Assembly (NCBI RefSeq): GCF_004342025.1
Contig: NZ_SLWN01000023.1
Location: 16,373-80,372, forward strand
Direction of reading: 5' to 3'
Length of the DNA: 64,000 nucleotides
From: Kribbella steppae
GTDB lineage: Bacteria > Actinomycetota > Actinomycetes > Propionibacteriales > Kribbellaceae
Within the stretch, counting starts at the first letter, position 1. Every line of letters starts with the position of its first letter. Below the pieces are notes generated by a model. That model saw only the letters and a list, made by a program, of their open reading frames with translations. It was not told the DNA's origin and made no database searches. Of this stretch, positions 7,270-22,781 are shown piece after piece. The position numbers and the translations under genes are program-made.

Positions 7270-8283
7270 GTGAAGCCGTTCCGGGAGCAGAACCAGGTGA
7301 CCGTCGGTGTCGTCGGGCTGACGGTGCTCGGGCTGATCATGCTGGCCGCGTTCAAGGCGCAGGACCTGCCGCTGATCGGTGGCGGGACGAAGTACTCCGC
7401 GCAGTTCTCCGAGGCCGGCGGGCTGAAGCCGAACGACGAGATCCGGGTGGCCGGCGTCCGGGTCGGACAGGTCCGCGAGGTCGAGCTCGAGGGCACCCAT
7501 GTGCGGGTCGACTTCGTGGTGGACAAGGGCGTGAAGCTCGGCGACCAGACCGGCGCCGAGATGAAGATCAAGACCCTGCTCGGGCAGAAGTACCTCAAGC
7601 TGAACCCGGCCGGCTCCGGTCAGCTCAAGGCCGGTTCCGAGATCCCGCTGGCCCGGACCATCTCGGCGTACGACGTCGTGGATGCCTTCAGCGATCTCGC
7701 GAACACCACCGAGCGGATCGACACCGGCCAGCTGGCGAAGGCCCTGGACACACTCTCGACGACGTTCCAGAACACGCCCGAAGAGGTGCAGGCCTCGCTG
7801 ACGGGGTTGTCCCGGCTGTCCCGCAACGTGGCCAAGCGCGACGAGCAGCTGAAACTGCTGCTGCAGCACTCGAACGTGGTCACCAAGGTCCTTGCCGACC
7901 GCAACCAGCAGCTGATCAAGCTGATGAAGGACGGCAACACCGTCTTCCAGGCCGTGCAAGCCCGGCGGGCGCTGATCCACCAGTTGCTGGTGTCGACGCA
8001 GAAGCTGTCCGCCCAGATCACCGCGCTGGTCCGGGAGAACCGTAAGGACCTGGCGCCGACGCTGCAGAAGGTGAACGCCGTCCTGGCGGTGCTGCTGAAG
8101 AACCAGAACGACCTGGACGCCAGCATCAAGGGACTGGCGCCGTTCGTCCGTGTCTTCACCAACACCCTGGGCACCGGCCCGTGGTTCGACGTCTACCTGC
8201 AGAACCTCGTGCCCGTCCCGGAGATCCCCGCGCCGGCGGTCCCGATACCTGGGTTGGCGCCGATCCTGGGAGGTGGCGGCTGA
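7270..8283 (+). CDS. MCE family protein, MceC position
   Basis: This protein has 337 residues. GTG 7270 is chosen because it begins MKPFREQNQVTVGVVGL, the charged head and anchor of an MCE protein, right after the G-rich right arm of the repeat. The MlaD domain lies at about 40-115 (NDEIRVAGVRVGQVREVE), followed by a helical region with LSRLSRNVAKRDEQLKLLL. The C-terminus includes GTGPWFDVYLQNLVP and a proline-rich end, as in MceC-type subunits. It is a periplasmic, membrane-anchored part of the lipid importer. Its stop overlaps the next start by one base. Confidence 0.92.
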   Translation: MKPFREQNQVTVGVVGLTVLGLIMLAAFKAQDLPLIGGGTKYSAQFSEAGGLKPNDEIRVAGVRVGQVREVELEGTHVRVDFVVDKGVKLGDQTGAEMKIKTLLGQKYLKLNPAGSGQLKAGSEIPLARTISAYDVVDAFSDLANTTERIDTGQLAKALDTLSTTFQNTPEEVQASLTGLSRLSRNVAKRDEQLKLLLQHSNVVTKVLADRNQQLIKLMKDGNTVFQAVQARRALIHQLLVSTQKLSAQITALVRENRKDLAPTLQKVNAVLAVLLKNQNDLDASIKGLAPFVRVFTNTLGTGPWFDVYLQNLVPVPEIPAPAVPIPGLAPILGGGG

Positions 8284-9470
8284 TGAAGGTCGCGTCCTTG
8301 TCCCGGCTGATCGCGATCGCGGTGGTCCTGGTGATCCTCGCGGTCAGCGTGATCTCGCTCTGGCCGAAGCCCGACCGGGTGAGCGCCACGGCGTACTTCC
8401 CGCGGGCGGTGTCGGTCTACCCCGGCTCCGACGTCCGGATCCTCGGCATCAAGGTCGGTGAGGTGGAAAGTGTCACCCCGGCCGGCCGGACCGTGCGGGT
8501 GACGTTCTGGTGGGAGGCCAAGCACAAGGTGCCGGCTACCGCGAAGGCGGTGATCGCGGCGCCGTCGATCGTGGCCGACCGGTACGTCCAGCTCACCCCG
8601 GTGTACTCCAAGGGCGACGTGATGGCCGACGGGGCGGAGATCCCGATCGACCGGACCGCCGTACCGCTGGAGCTGGACCAGATCTACCAGAGCCTGAACG
8701 ACCTGTCCGTCGCGCTCGGACCGAAGGGTGCGAACGACCAGGGCGCGCTGTCGCGGCTGCTCGACGTCTCGGCGAAGAACCTCAACGGCCAGGGCGCCAA
8801 GCTGAACCAGACCATCACCGACGTGTCCAAGCTGACCGGGACGCTGGCCGGGAACTCGCAGAGCCTGTTCGCGACGATCCGGCAGCTGCAGACGTTCGTG
8901 TCGGCGCTGGCCGCGAACGACCAGTTGGTCCGCCAGTTCAACACGAACTTCGCCGCCACCTCGACCACCTTGGCCGGTGAGCGCCAGGATCTGGCCAAGG
9001 CGCTGTCCCTGCTGGCGACGGCGCTCGGCGAGGTCGCCACGTTCGTCAAGGACAACCGGGCGCTGTTGAAGACGACGATCTCCAGTGCCACCGACCTGTC
9101 GCAGATCCTGGTCAAGGAGAAGGCCGCGCTGGCCGAGGTTCTCGACACCGCGCCGCTCGGCCTGGGCAACCTGGCCCGCGTGTACAACCCGCAGTTCGGG
9201 ACGCTGGACCAGCGGCTCAACGTAGCCCAGCTGGACGACCCGGCGACGTTCATCTGCTCACTCCTGCGGCAGGCGAACCAGCCGATGACGACCTGTACGG
9301 CGCTCAAGCCCGTCTTCGACGCCTTGGCGAAGCTGCCGCTGCTGAGCCAGCTCACCGGTGGCGCTCCGGCCAGCGGCGGTCCCGCCGGCACGCCCTGGGC
9401 CCCGCAGCCCAAGGCGCCGTTGAACAGCCCGGACCCGGTCGACCCGACACTCGGAGGGCTGGTCCGATGA
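8283..9470 (+). CDS. MCE family protein, MceD position
   Basis: This 395-residue MCE protein starts at ATG 8283 in a TGATG overlap with mceC. It has an N-terminal anchor (about 7-27), an MlaD domain (about 35-115, with GSDVRILGIKVGEVESV) and a long helical region (about 140-290) rich in leucine and alanine. The C-terminal 50 residues are proline/glycine-rich (GGAPASGGPAG). Cysteines near residues 325 and 336 could form a disulphide. The order after mceC and before the lipoprotein subunit supports the MceD place in the hexamer. Confidence 0.92.
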   Translation: MKVASLSRLIAIAVVLVILAVSVISLWPKPDRVSATAYFPRAVSVYPGSDVRILGIKVGEVESVTPAGRTVRVTFWWEAKHKVPATAKAVIAAPSIVADRYVQLTPVYSKGDVMADGAEIPIDRTAVPLELDQIYQSLNDLSVALGPKGANDQGALSRLLDVSAKNLNGQGAKLNQTITDVSKLTGTLAGNSQSLFATIRQLQTFVSALAANDQLVRQFNTNFAATSTTLAGERQDLAKALSLLATALGEVATFVKDNRALLKTTISSATDLSQILVKEKAALAEVLDTAPLGLGNLARVYNPQFGTLDQRLNVAQLDDPATFICSLLRQANQPMTTCTALKPVFDALAKLPLLSQLTGGAPASGGPAGTPWAPQPKAPLNSPDPVDPTLGGLVR

Positions 9471-10678
9471 GGCGCCGTACGACGATCATGGCCGGAGTGC
9501 TCGGCCTGGCCATGTTGCTGACCGGGTGCGACTTCAGCGTGTACTCGCTGCCGTTGCCGGGTGGTGCCAAGATCAAGGGGCCGTCGTACACGGTCACCGT
9601 CGAGTTCGCCGACGTACTGGACCTGGTGCCGAAGTCGTCGGTGAAGGTGGACGACGTCACCGTCGGCACGGTCGAGAAGGTCTGGCTGGACGGGTACGTC
9701 GCCAAGGTCCGGATCAAGTTGCCGAAGAGCCTGGAGCTGCCGGACAACGAGCGGGCGACGATCCGGCAGACCAGCCTGCTGGGTGAGAAGTTCGTGTCGC
9801 TGGCGGCGCCGAGCGGGTCGGAGCAGCCGCGCGGGAAGCTGGACAACGGCGAGATCATCCCGTTGTCGCGGACCACCAGCAACGTCGAGGTCGAGGAAGT
9901 CCTGTCCGCGTTGTCGCTGCTGCTGAACGGTGGCGGCGTGGCCCAGCTGCAGATCATCACGCAGGAGCTGAACAAGGCGATGACCGGTAACGAGCCGGCC
10001 ATCCGCAGCGTGCTCACCCAGCTGAACACCTTCGTCGGCACCCTGGACCAGAACAAGGAACGGATCATCACCGCGATCGCCGCGGTCGACGCGCTGGCCA
10101 AGAAGCTGAACGCGCAGAAGGCGACCCTGGCGACCGCGATCGACTCGCTGCCGAAGTCGATCGCGACCCTGGACAAGCAGCGCGCGGCCCTGGTGAAGAC
10201 GCTGCAGGCGCTGGCGACCCTGGGCAACACGGCCACCCGGGTGATCACCGCGTCGCAGAAGGACCTGGTGGCGAACCTGCAGTCGCTGTACCCGATCCTG
10301 ACCAAGCTGGCCGAGGCGGGGGAGAACCTGCCGAAGTCGCTCGAGCTGCTGTTCACCTATCCGTTCCCGGACGCGGCCGCCAAGGCCGTCCAGGGCGATT
10401 TCACCAACCTCGGCATCACCCTGGACGTGAACACCCAGAAAGCCCTGCAGGGCCTGCTGGGAATCACCCTGCCGACCGCCGGCCCGACCTCCATCACGGT
10501 GCCGCGGCTGAGCGTCCCGGTGCACAACCCGACCGGCCTGCCGTCGCTGCCGGTTCCAACCGGTACGGCGACCACCTGCACGACGATCCTCGGACTGCCG
10601 GTCTGTACGCCGAAGCTGAACCGCTCGGGCTTCGACCCCGAACTGGCCAAGGTCCTGATGCCGGGGGTGGCGAAGTGA
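9467..10678 (+). CDS. MCE family lipoprotein, MceE position
   Basis: This 403-residue protein starts at ATG 9467, overlapping the previous stop (ATGA). It begins with a lipoprotein signal peptide: MRRRTTIMAGVLGLAMLLTGC, with lipobox LTGC and Cys21 for acylation. Among Mce operons the fifth subunit is the lipoprotein, so this fits MceE (LprK-like). The MlaD domain covers about 40-120. The helical tail is followed by a threonine/proline-rich end with two cysteines (TTCTTILGLPVCTP). It probably helps anchor the tunnel assembly outside the membrane. Confidence 0.93.
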   Translation: MRRRTTIMAGVLGLAMLLTGCDFSVYSLPLPGGAKIKGPSYTVTVEFADVLDLVPKSSVKVDDVTVGTVEKVWLDGYVAKVRIKLPKSLELPDNERATIRQTSLLGEKFVSLAAPSGSEQPRGKLDNGEIIPLSRTTSNVEVEEVLSALSLLLNGGGVAQLQIITQELNKAMTGNEPAIRSVLTQLNTFVGTLDQNKERIITAIAAVDALAKKLNAQKATLATAIDSLPKSIATLDKQRAALVKTLQALATLGNTATRVITASQKDLVANLQSLYPILTKLAEAGENLPKSLELLFTYPFPDAAAKAVQGDFTNLGITLDVNTQKALQGLLGITLPTAGPTSITVPRLSVPVHNPTGLPSLPVPTGTATTCTTILGLPVCTPKLNRSGFDPELAKVLMPGVAK

Positions 10679-11967
10679 TCACCAGAACGGTCCGGATCCA
10701 GTTGATGGTGTTCCTGCTGATCACCGTGGTCGGTGTCGCCTATGTGGGCGGCAAGTACGCCCAGATCGACAAGCTGCTGTTCGACGACGACTACACGGTC
10801 AGCGCCAGCTTCGCCGAGTCCGGCGGCATCTTCTCCGGTGCCGAGGTCACGTACCGCGGCCAGCCGGTCGGCCGGGTCGGCGAGCTCAAGCTGCTGTCCG
10901 ACGGCGTCGACGTGAACCTCGACATCGACAAGGGCGTGAAGATCCCCAACGATCTGATCGCGGTGGTCGCGAACCGGTCCGCGATCGGCGAGCAGTACGT
11001 CGACCTGCAGCCGCGCCGCGACGACGGCCCGTACCTGCAGGACAACTCGCGGATCGCTCGCGAGGACACCGCGATCCCGATCGACACCACCGAGCTGCTG
11101 CTGAACCTCGACCAGTTGGTGAACTCGGTCGACAAGGAAAGCCTGCGGACCACGGTCCGCGAGCTCGGGACGGCGCTGAAGGGCCGGGGGACCGACCTGC
11201 AGCGGATCATCGACAGCTCCGGCAAGCTGATCGACGACGCGGACGCGAACATCCTGCAGACGATCAAGCTGATCAACGACGGCGACACCGTGCTGGCCAC
11301 CCAGGTCGCCAGCGGCGACGCGATCAAGACCTGGGCGAAGAACCTCGCCCTGCTGTCCGACACCCTGGTCAGCTCGGACGCGGAGATCCGCCAGGTGATC
11401 GACCAGGGATCCGGCGCCTCCGAGCAGGTGACCGCCCTGATCTCGGAGAACCGTGCGGACATCGCGGTGCTGCTCGGTAACCTGCTGACGGTGAGCGAGT
11501 TGACCGCGGTCCGCCTGGACGCCGTCGAGCAACTGCTGGTCGTGTATCCGGCGGTGTCGATGGGCGGGTACGTCGTACCGGCCAAGGACAAGAGCTCCGG
11601 GCACTACGACGCGCACTTCGGCCTCGTGCTCGGGCTCGACCCGCCCGCCTGCCGGCCCGGGTACGGCGGGACCGACAAGCGGATCCCGCAGGACACCACC
11701 GACAAGGCGGCCAATTCCAAGGCGGGCTGTACCGCGAACCCGTCGACCGGTGTCACCGTCCGCGGCGCACAGAACAAGCCGAGCCCGTCGTCCCGTGAGG
11801 ACCTGAACCGGACCGGGTACGGCATCGGGTACGACCCGGCCACCGGCACCGCGGGCGGATCCGGCGGGATGCCGGAGATGGTTCTCGGCTCGACCGGCGG
11901 CCAGGCCGACCTGCTCGGCAGCGACTCCTGGAAAGCCCTCATCCTCGGACCGGTGACCGGCAAGTGA
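10675..11967 (+). CDS. MCE family protein, MceF position
   Basis: This 430-residue last MCE subunit starts at GTG 10675 in a GTGA overlap. It has an anchor (about 9-25), an MlaD domain (about 38-115, AEVTYRGQPVGRVGELKLL), then helices. The segment VEQLLVVYPAVSMGGYVVP around residue 285 is characteristic of MceF proteins. A long polar C-terminal tail contains cysteines and a glycine-rich stretch (GTAGGSGGMPEM). As MceF it should form part of the hetero-hexameric MCE assembly. It overlaps the next gene by GTGA. Confidence 0.92.
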   Translation: MITRTVRIQLMVFLLITVVGVAYVGGKYAQIDKLLFDDDYTVSASFAESGGIFSGAEVTYRGQPVGRVGELKLLSDGVDVNLDIDKGVKIPNDLIAVVANRSAIGEQYVDLQPRRDDGPYLQDNSRIAREDTAIPIDTTELLLNLDQLVNSVDKESLRTTVRELGTALKGRGTDLQRIIDSSGKLIDDADANILQTIKLINDGDTVLATQVASGDAIKTWAKNLALLSDTLVSSDAEIRQVIDQGSGASEQVTALISENRADIAVLLGNLLTVSELTAVRLDAVEQLLVVYPAVSMGGYVVPAKDKSSGHYDAHFGLVLGLDPPACRPGYGGTDKRIPQDTTDKAANSKAGCTANPSTGVTVRGAQNKPSPSSREDLNRTGYGIGYDPATGTAGGSGGMPEMVLGSTGGQADLLGSDSWKALILGPVTGK

Positions 11968-12464
11968 CTTCTCGTAATTCCCTGCGGGGCCCAGTGATCC
12001 TGGCGTGGGCGCTGAGCGTCCTGCTCGTGGTCGCGCTGGCCGGCGCCACCCTTTCGGTCGTCGCACTGCACCGGCAGAGCGAGGACAAGGCCGAGCGGGA
12101 GGGCGCGATGAAGGCGGGAAGGCAGTTGGCCCTCGACTTCACGACGTACGACTACAAGACCTGGGACGCCGACACCAGGCGGGTGCTGGACGACTCCACC
12201 GGACAGTTCAAGGAGGAGTTCCAGGCCGGTCTGAACGTGGTGAAGGCCGAGGTGCAGACCAACAAGGCGACCTCCAAGGGCGATGTGAAGGAGGCCGCGG
12301 TGGTCTCGAACGACAAGGACTCCGCCCAGGTCCTGGTGATCGTGGACGCGGTGGTGACGAACACCGCCTCGACCGAGGGGGTGCAGCGCCGCTACCGGAT
12401 CAAGCTGGACCTGGTTCGCGAGAAGGACCGCTGGCTGACCGCCGACCTGCAGGCGGTGGGCTGA
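11964..12464 (+). CDS. Mce-associated membrane protein 1
   Basis: This small 166-residue protein starts at GTG 11964. It has one membrane helix (about 11-32, WALSVLLVVALAGATLSVVAL), then an extracytoplasmic domain with the pattern TTYDYKTWDADTRRVLDDSTGQF. That pattern (a DY-kt-wd strand followed by a helix) is the Mce-associated protein family (Mas/OrfX type, NTF2-like fold). In mycobacteria such proteins stabilise Mce complexes. Its place at the operon end and 1-base overlap with a second member support the same role here. Confidence 0.82.
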   Translation: MTSRNSLRGPVILAWALSVLLVVALAGATLSVVALHRQSEDKAEREGAMKAGRQLALDFTTYDYKTWDADTRRVLDDSTGQFKEEFQAGLNVVKAEVQTNKATSKGDVKEAAVVSNDKDSAQVLVIVDAVVTNTASTEGVQRRYRIKLDLVREKDRWLTADLQAVG

Positions 12465-13246
12465 TGCCGGACCGTTCCCGCAACCGCCCCCGCATCGCCG
12501 GCCAGCGCCGTACCTCCACCGGTACGACGGCCGCCCCGCCGCCGCCCGGGATCGACGAGACCGCGACTGAGATCGACGACAGCCCGGCCGAGATCGACGA
12601 GAACCCGGCCGAGATCGAGGCCGGCGAAACCCCGGCCGAAGTGACAACGAAGGCCTCTGCCGAGTCGGCCGAGGACGTGACCCCGGCCACATCAGAGCCC
12701 TCGAAGGCCCCCGAGCAGGCCCCCGCCAAGACTCAAGTAGCTACGGAAAGTGACAGAAAGAGCGGTTCGCTGGGCCGTGTGTTGTCCGCACTGCTCGGTG
12801 TCCTGGTCGTCCTGGTGCTGACCTTCGCCGTCGTACTCGGCGTGAAGGCGTGGCAGGGCAAGCAGGCCGAGGACGCCCGCGACCAGGCCGCGGCGGCCGG
12901 GCGGAAGGCGGCCGAGACCACGCTCAGCTACGACTACCGTGACCTGGACAAAAGCTTCACCGCCGCCCGCGCGACGATGACCCCGGAGTTCGCGGCCAAG
13001 TTCGACGAGACCGCGAAGGTGGCCGGCGAGCTGGCCACCAAGACCAAGGCGACGGTCCGGGCCGAGGTGCGCGAGGTCGGGGTGCGCGACGGCGACGCCG
13101 ACCGGGTCACGCTGATCATCTTCGTCAACCAGACCACCACCAGCACGATCACAGAGGGTAAGCCCCGGGTCGATCTGAACCGGACCCGGTTCACGATGGT
13201 CCGAAACGGCGATCAATGGCTGGTCCAGGAGATCGCCGGACTGTAG
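12464..13246 (+). CDS. Mce-associated membrane protein 2, with acidic Pro/Ala-rich head
   Basis: The protein has 260 residues, with ATG 12464 overlapping the previous stop. The first 100 residues are cytoplasmic, disordered and repetitive, with the motif (A/E)-E-I-D/E recurring (TEIDDSPAEIDENPAEIEAGE). Then comes a membrane helix (about 104-125) and a Mce-associated domain (LSYDYRDLDKSFTAARATMTPEF and following), homologous in layout to the previous protein. It closes the operon. The acidic head is unlike that of its neighbour and might contact cytoplasmic partners such as the ATPase; this is speculation. Confidence 0.82.
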   Translation: MPDRSRNRPRIAGQRRTSTGTTAAPPPPGIDETATEIDDSPAEIDENPAEIEAGETPAEVTTKASAESAEDVTPATSEPSKAPEQAPAKTQVATESDRKSGSLGRVLSALLGVLVVLVLTFAVVLGVKAWQGKQAEDARDQAAAAGRKAAETTLSYDYRDLDKSFTAARATMTPEFAAKFDETAKVAGELATKTKATVRAEVREVGVRDGDADRVTLIIFVNQTTTSTITEGKPRVDLNRTRFTMVRNGDQWLVQEIAGL

Positions 13247-13321
13247 TCTTCTTGTGACTCCGGACGGGATGTCCTGGGTGGCTCGCGGGTAGTCTTCCCG
13301 CTCGAGAACCCGGGTTGATCC

Positions 13322-13351
13322 TTGACTGAGTGGGTGGTCCGAAGGCATAGT
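13322..13351 (+). promoter_or_regulatory. Candidate rpoB promoter P1
   Basis: TTGACT at 13322-13327 and CATAGT at 13346-13351 are separated by 18 bases. TAGTAT at 13348-13353 is an alternative -10 with a longer spacer. It lies in the 262-base gap between the mce operon and rpoB. Confidence 0.5.
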
Positions 13352-13362
13352 ATCGGACCCCA

Positions 13363-13392
13363 TTGGACAGGCTTGCCCTGATCGGGTAGCCT
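13363..13392 (+). promoter_or_regulatory. Candidate rpoB promoter P2
   Basis: TTGGAC at 13363-13368 and TAGCCT at 13387-13392 are separated by 18 bases, about 40 bases downstream of P1. Tandem promoters before rpoB are plausible for an essential, growth-regulated gene. The match is by eye only. Confidence 0.4.
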
Positions 13393-13508
13393 ATTGCTTT
13401 GCGCTGCCTTTTCCCACCACCCTGGTTCTGGTCTTGACTTGACTAGGGCGGTTCGGCGTGCGCTCCCAGCACCGAAGTGATTTCTGCGAGCCCGTGGAAG
13501 GACGCCCC

Positions 13509-16991
<3,483 letters not shown>

Positions 16992-17059
16992 GCGGGTTGC
17001 CGCTTGAGATCAACAACCAACTCACTCAGACCATATTTAGCAACGGGAGATAACACATC

Positions 17060-20920
<3,861 letters not shown>

Positions 20921-20936
20921 TTCGAGTCACTCCGCC

Positions 20937-20971
20937 GAGGGCGGCACTCCCATTCAGGGGGTGCCGCCCTC
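20937..20971 (+). terminator. Terminator after rpoBC
   Basis: A 15-bp near-perfect stem, GAGGGCGGCACTCCC with GGGGGTGCCGCCCTC, and a 5-base loop ATTCA lie 16 bases after the rpoC stop. There is no T-tract, as is usual for high-GC actinobacterial terminators. Confidence 0.85.
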
Positions 20972-21013
20972 GCGGCATTCCGGAGCCGGCACCTGCGCGA
21001 GGCAGGATGGGCT

Positions 21014-21424
21014 ATGGCCGCAAACAAGACCGTCAAGACCGATGCGTCCGTCGACGACTACCTGGCCGGCCTCGCCGGACCACGCGGCGAGGATGCCCGC
21101 GCACTGAACGACCTGCTGACCGCGGCGACCGGCCTCGAGCCGGCCCTGTGGGGCCCGGCCATCGTCGGCTACGGCGACCGTCACCTGGTCTACGAGAGTG
21201 GCCGTGAGCTGGACTGGTTCCAGCTCGGCTTCGCTGCCCGCAAACAGGCTCTGACGCTCTACCTGACCGAGGGATTCGAGGGGTACGACGAACTGCTCGA
21301 GCGACTCGGTCCGCACACGACCGGCGTCGGATGCCTGTACGTCAAACGCTTGTCCGACGTGGATTCCGCCGTCCTGACCGAGCTTGCACAGCGGAGTGTG
21401 GACGGCGCGCGGGGTGGCGGCTGA
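21014..21424 (+). CDS. DUF1801 domain protein
   Basis: This 136-residue cytoplasmic protein starts at ATG 21014. It has the DUF1801 (YdhG-like) fold signature: SVDDYLAGLAGPRGEDARALNDLLTAA, then a central GPAIVGYGDRHLVYESG and FARK-type AARKQALTLYL, with GCLYVKRLSDVD near the end. The function is unknown; related proteins are small, single-domain and sometimes linked to stress. It lies just after the rpoBC terminator and before a hydrolase gene, 31 bases away. No special residue was noted. Confidence 0.85.
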   Translation: MAANKTVKTDASVDDYLAGLAGPRGEDARALNDLLTAATGLEPALWGPAIVGYGDRHLVYESGRELDWFQLGFAARKQALTLYLTEGFEGYDELLERLGPHTTGVGCLYVKRLSDVDSAVLTELAQRSVDGARGGG

Positions 21425-21455
21425 AAGTGTCCGCGTGATGCGCCAAGATTGGTCC

Positions 21456-22781
21456 ATGACGGATCTCCCGGCCTACCTGCGGCCTTTCGTCCTGGGAGTC
21501 TTGGACGGACCAGACGTGCGGGTCGACCGGCTCGGCGAGATCGACTTCTACCGCCCGGCCGGAACGGCCCGGACCGGCGCGATTCTTTTTGTGCACGGGG
21601 GTCCCGTACCTGCCGAGCTCGCGGCGACGCCGCGGGACTGGCCGGTGTTCAAGGGGTATGCAACCGCTGCTGCCCGGCGTGGCGCAGTGGCTGCTGTCGT
21701 CGACCACAGCCTGATTCGCGGCTTCGACCAGTTGGTCACCGCCGCGGACGAGGTGGAGGCTGCGGTCGGCCTGCTGCGATCCGATCCACGTGTCGACCCC
21801 GATCGGGTCGCCCTGTGGTTCTTCTCCGGCGCCGGCCTGCTGGCGGGGGAGTGGCTGGACAGCCGCCCCGACTGGCTGCGTTGTGTCGCCCTGACCTACC
21901 CCCTGCTCGCCACCCCGCCCGGTGTCGAAGAACTGGTTAATGCCGCCGAAGTGATCGGCAAACACAAGGATCTGCCGGTACTGCTGACCCGAGCCGGACT
22001 CGAGCACGAGGAGCTCGCCGGTCCGGTCGCGGAGTTCGTCTCCGCCGGTGGCACCGCGCTGGACATCATCGACGTACCGAAAGGGCACCACGGGTTCGAC
22101 ATGCTCGACCACACCGAAGAATCACGCGCCGCCGTCACCAAGGCTCTGGACTGGGCGATCGCCCACCTGGGCGAGGAGCCGGACGGCCAGGACAAACTCC
22201 TCGTTCCCCCTCCACCGGCCAAATCCTCCACCCGGCGTACGACGTCCGCAGCCAAGCCCGCTGTGGCGGTGAAGCAGACCAAGGCACCCGCCGAGCCCGC
22301 CAGCCGGCCGGTGCCCGCCACTCCTGCAGCTCCTACGGCTCGCCCAACTCCTACGGCTCCTACAGCTCCTGCCGACCCCACTCCCACTCCTGCCGTCGCT
22401 CCGGCGGCGACGCCGCTCGCCACCGTCGCGGCCGCCACGGTCGCGGCTGCCACCACAGACACCCCGGCCTCCCGTGCGGTCGCCCGGGAGCACTCGGCGT
22501 ACGCCGCGCACGATCTGGAGGGGTTCCTGGCGATGTACTCGCCGACCGCCCGGATCGTGCTGGCCGACGGCACGGAGCTGAAGGGCCGCCGGTTCCTGCG
22601 TGAGTACTACCGGCCACGCTTCGACGCCGGCCGGTGCAAGACCGAGGTCGTGCAGAAGTTGATGCTCGGCGAGTGGGTGGTCGAGCACATCCAGGCCTTC
22701 GACACCGGCGAGCCGACCCCGATGATCGCCGTCTACCGCGTCACCGACGGATTGATCGCCGAAGTCCAGTTCCGTGTCTGA
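21456..22781 (+). CDS. Alpha/beta hydrolase fused to SnoaL-like domain
   Basis: This 441-residue two-domain protein has an N-terminal alpha/beta hydrolase (about 1-245): ILFVHGG oxyanion region, WFFSGAG with the likely nucleophile serine (a G-x-S-x-G variant with Phe before Ser), and KGHHGFD with the catalytic histidine. Next is a linker of about 95 residues of Pro/Ala/Thr (TARPTPTAPTAPADPTPTP). The C-terminal part (about 340-441) is a SnoaL/NTF2-like domain (EHSAYAAHDLEGFLAMYSPTARIVLADG, EYYRPRFDAG). The start could be ATG 21456 or ATG 21438; neither has a clear ribosome-binding site. The substrate is unknown. The gene overlaps the next by 8 bases. Confidence 0.8.
   Translation: MTDLPAYLRPFVLGVLDGPDVRVDRLGEIDFYRPAGTARTGAILFVHGGPVPAELAATPRDWPVFKGYATAAARRGAVAAVVDHSLIRGFDQLVTAADEVEAAVGLLRSDPRVDPDRVALWFFSGAGLLAGEWLDSRPDWLRCVALTYPLLATPPGVEELVNAAEVIGKHKDLPVLLTRAGLEHEELAGPVAEFVSAGGTALDIIDVPKGHHGFDMLDHTEESRAAVTKALDWAIAHLGEEPDGQDKLLVPPPPAKSSTRRTTSAAKPAVAVKQTKAPAEPASRPVPATPAAPTARPTPTAPTAPADPTPTPAVAPAATPLATVAAATVAAATTDTPASRAVAREHSAYAAHDLEGFLAMYSPTARIVLADGTELKGRRFLREYYRPRFDAGRCKTEVVQKLMLGEWVVEHIQAFDTGEPTPMIAVYRVTDGLIAEVQFRV

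Noticed and set aside
7042..7980. Minus-strand frame reading through repeat copy 2, with a short peptide also openable in copy 1
   Set aside because: The frame is antisense to mceB/mceC and the only shared part is the repeat itself. The repeat's pairing pattern explains its conservation better than coding does.
13247..13321. A terminator right after the mce operon
   Set aside because: Only a short stem (GGAC/GTCC) is visible. Read-through from mce into rpoB cannot be excluded, so no terminator is called.
13458..13508. GTG 13458 as the rpoB start
   Set aside because: It adds 17 unusual residues. TTG 13509 has a better placed ribosome-binding site and gives the usual actinobacterial start.
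22290..22460. Repeated CTCCTACGGCTC-type units as a possible CRISPR or minisatellite
   Set aside because: They code for the Pro/Ala/Thr linker of the hydrolase-SnoaL protein, with no spacer pattern.
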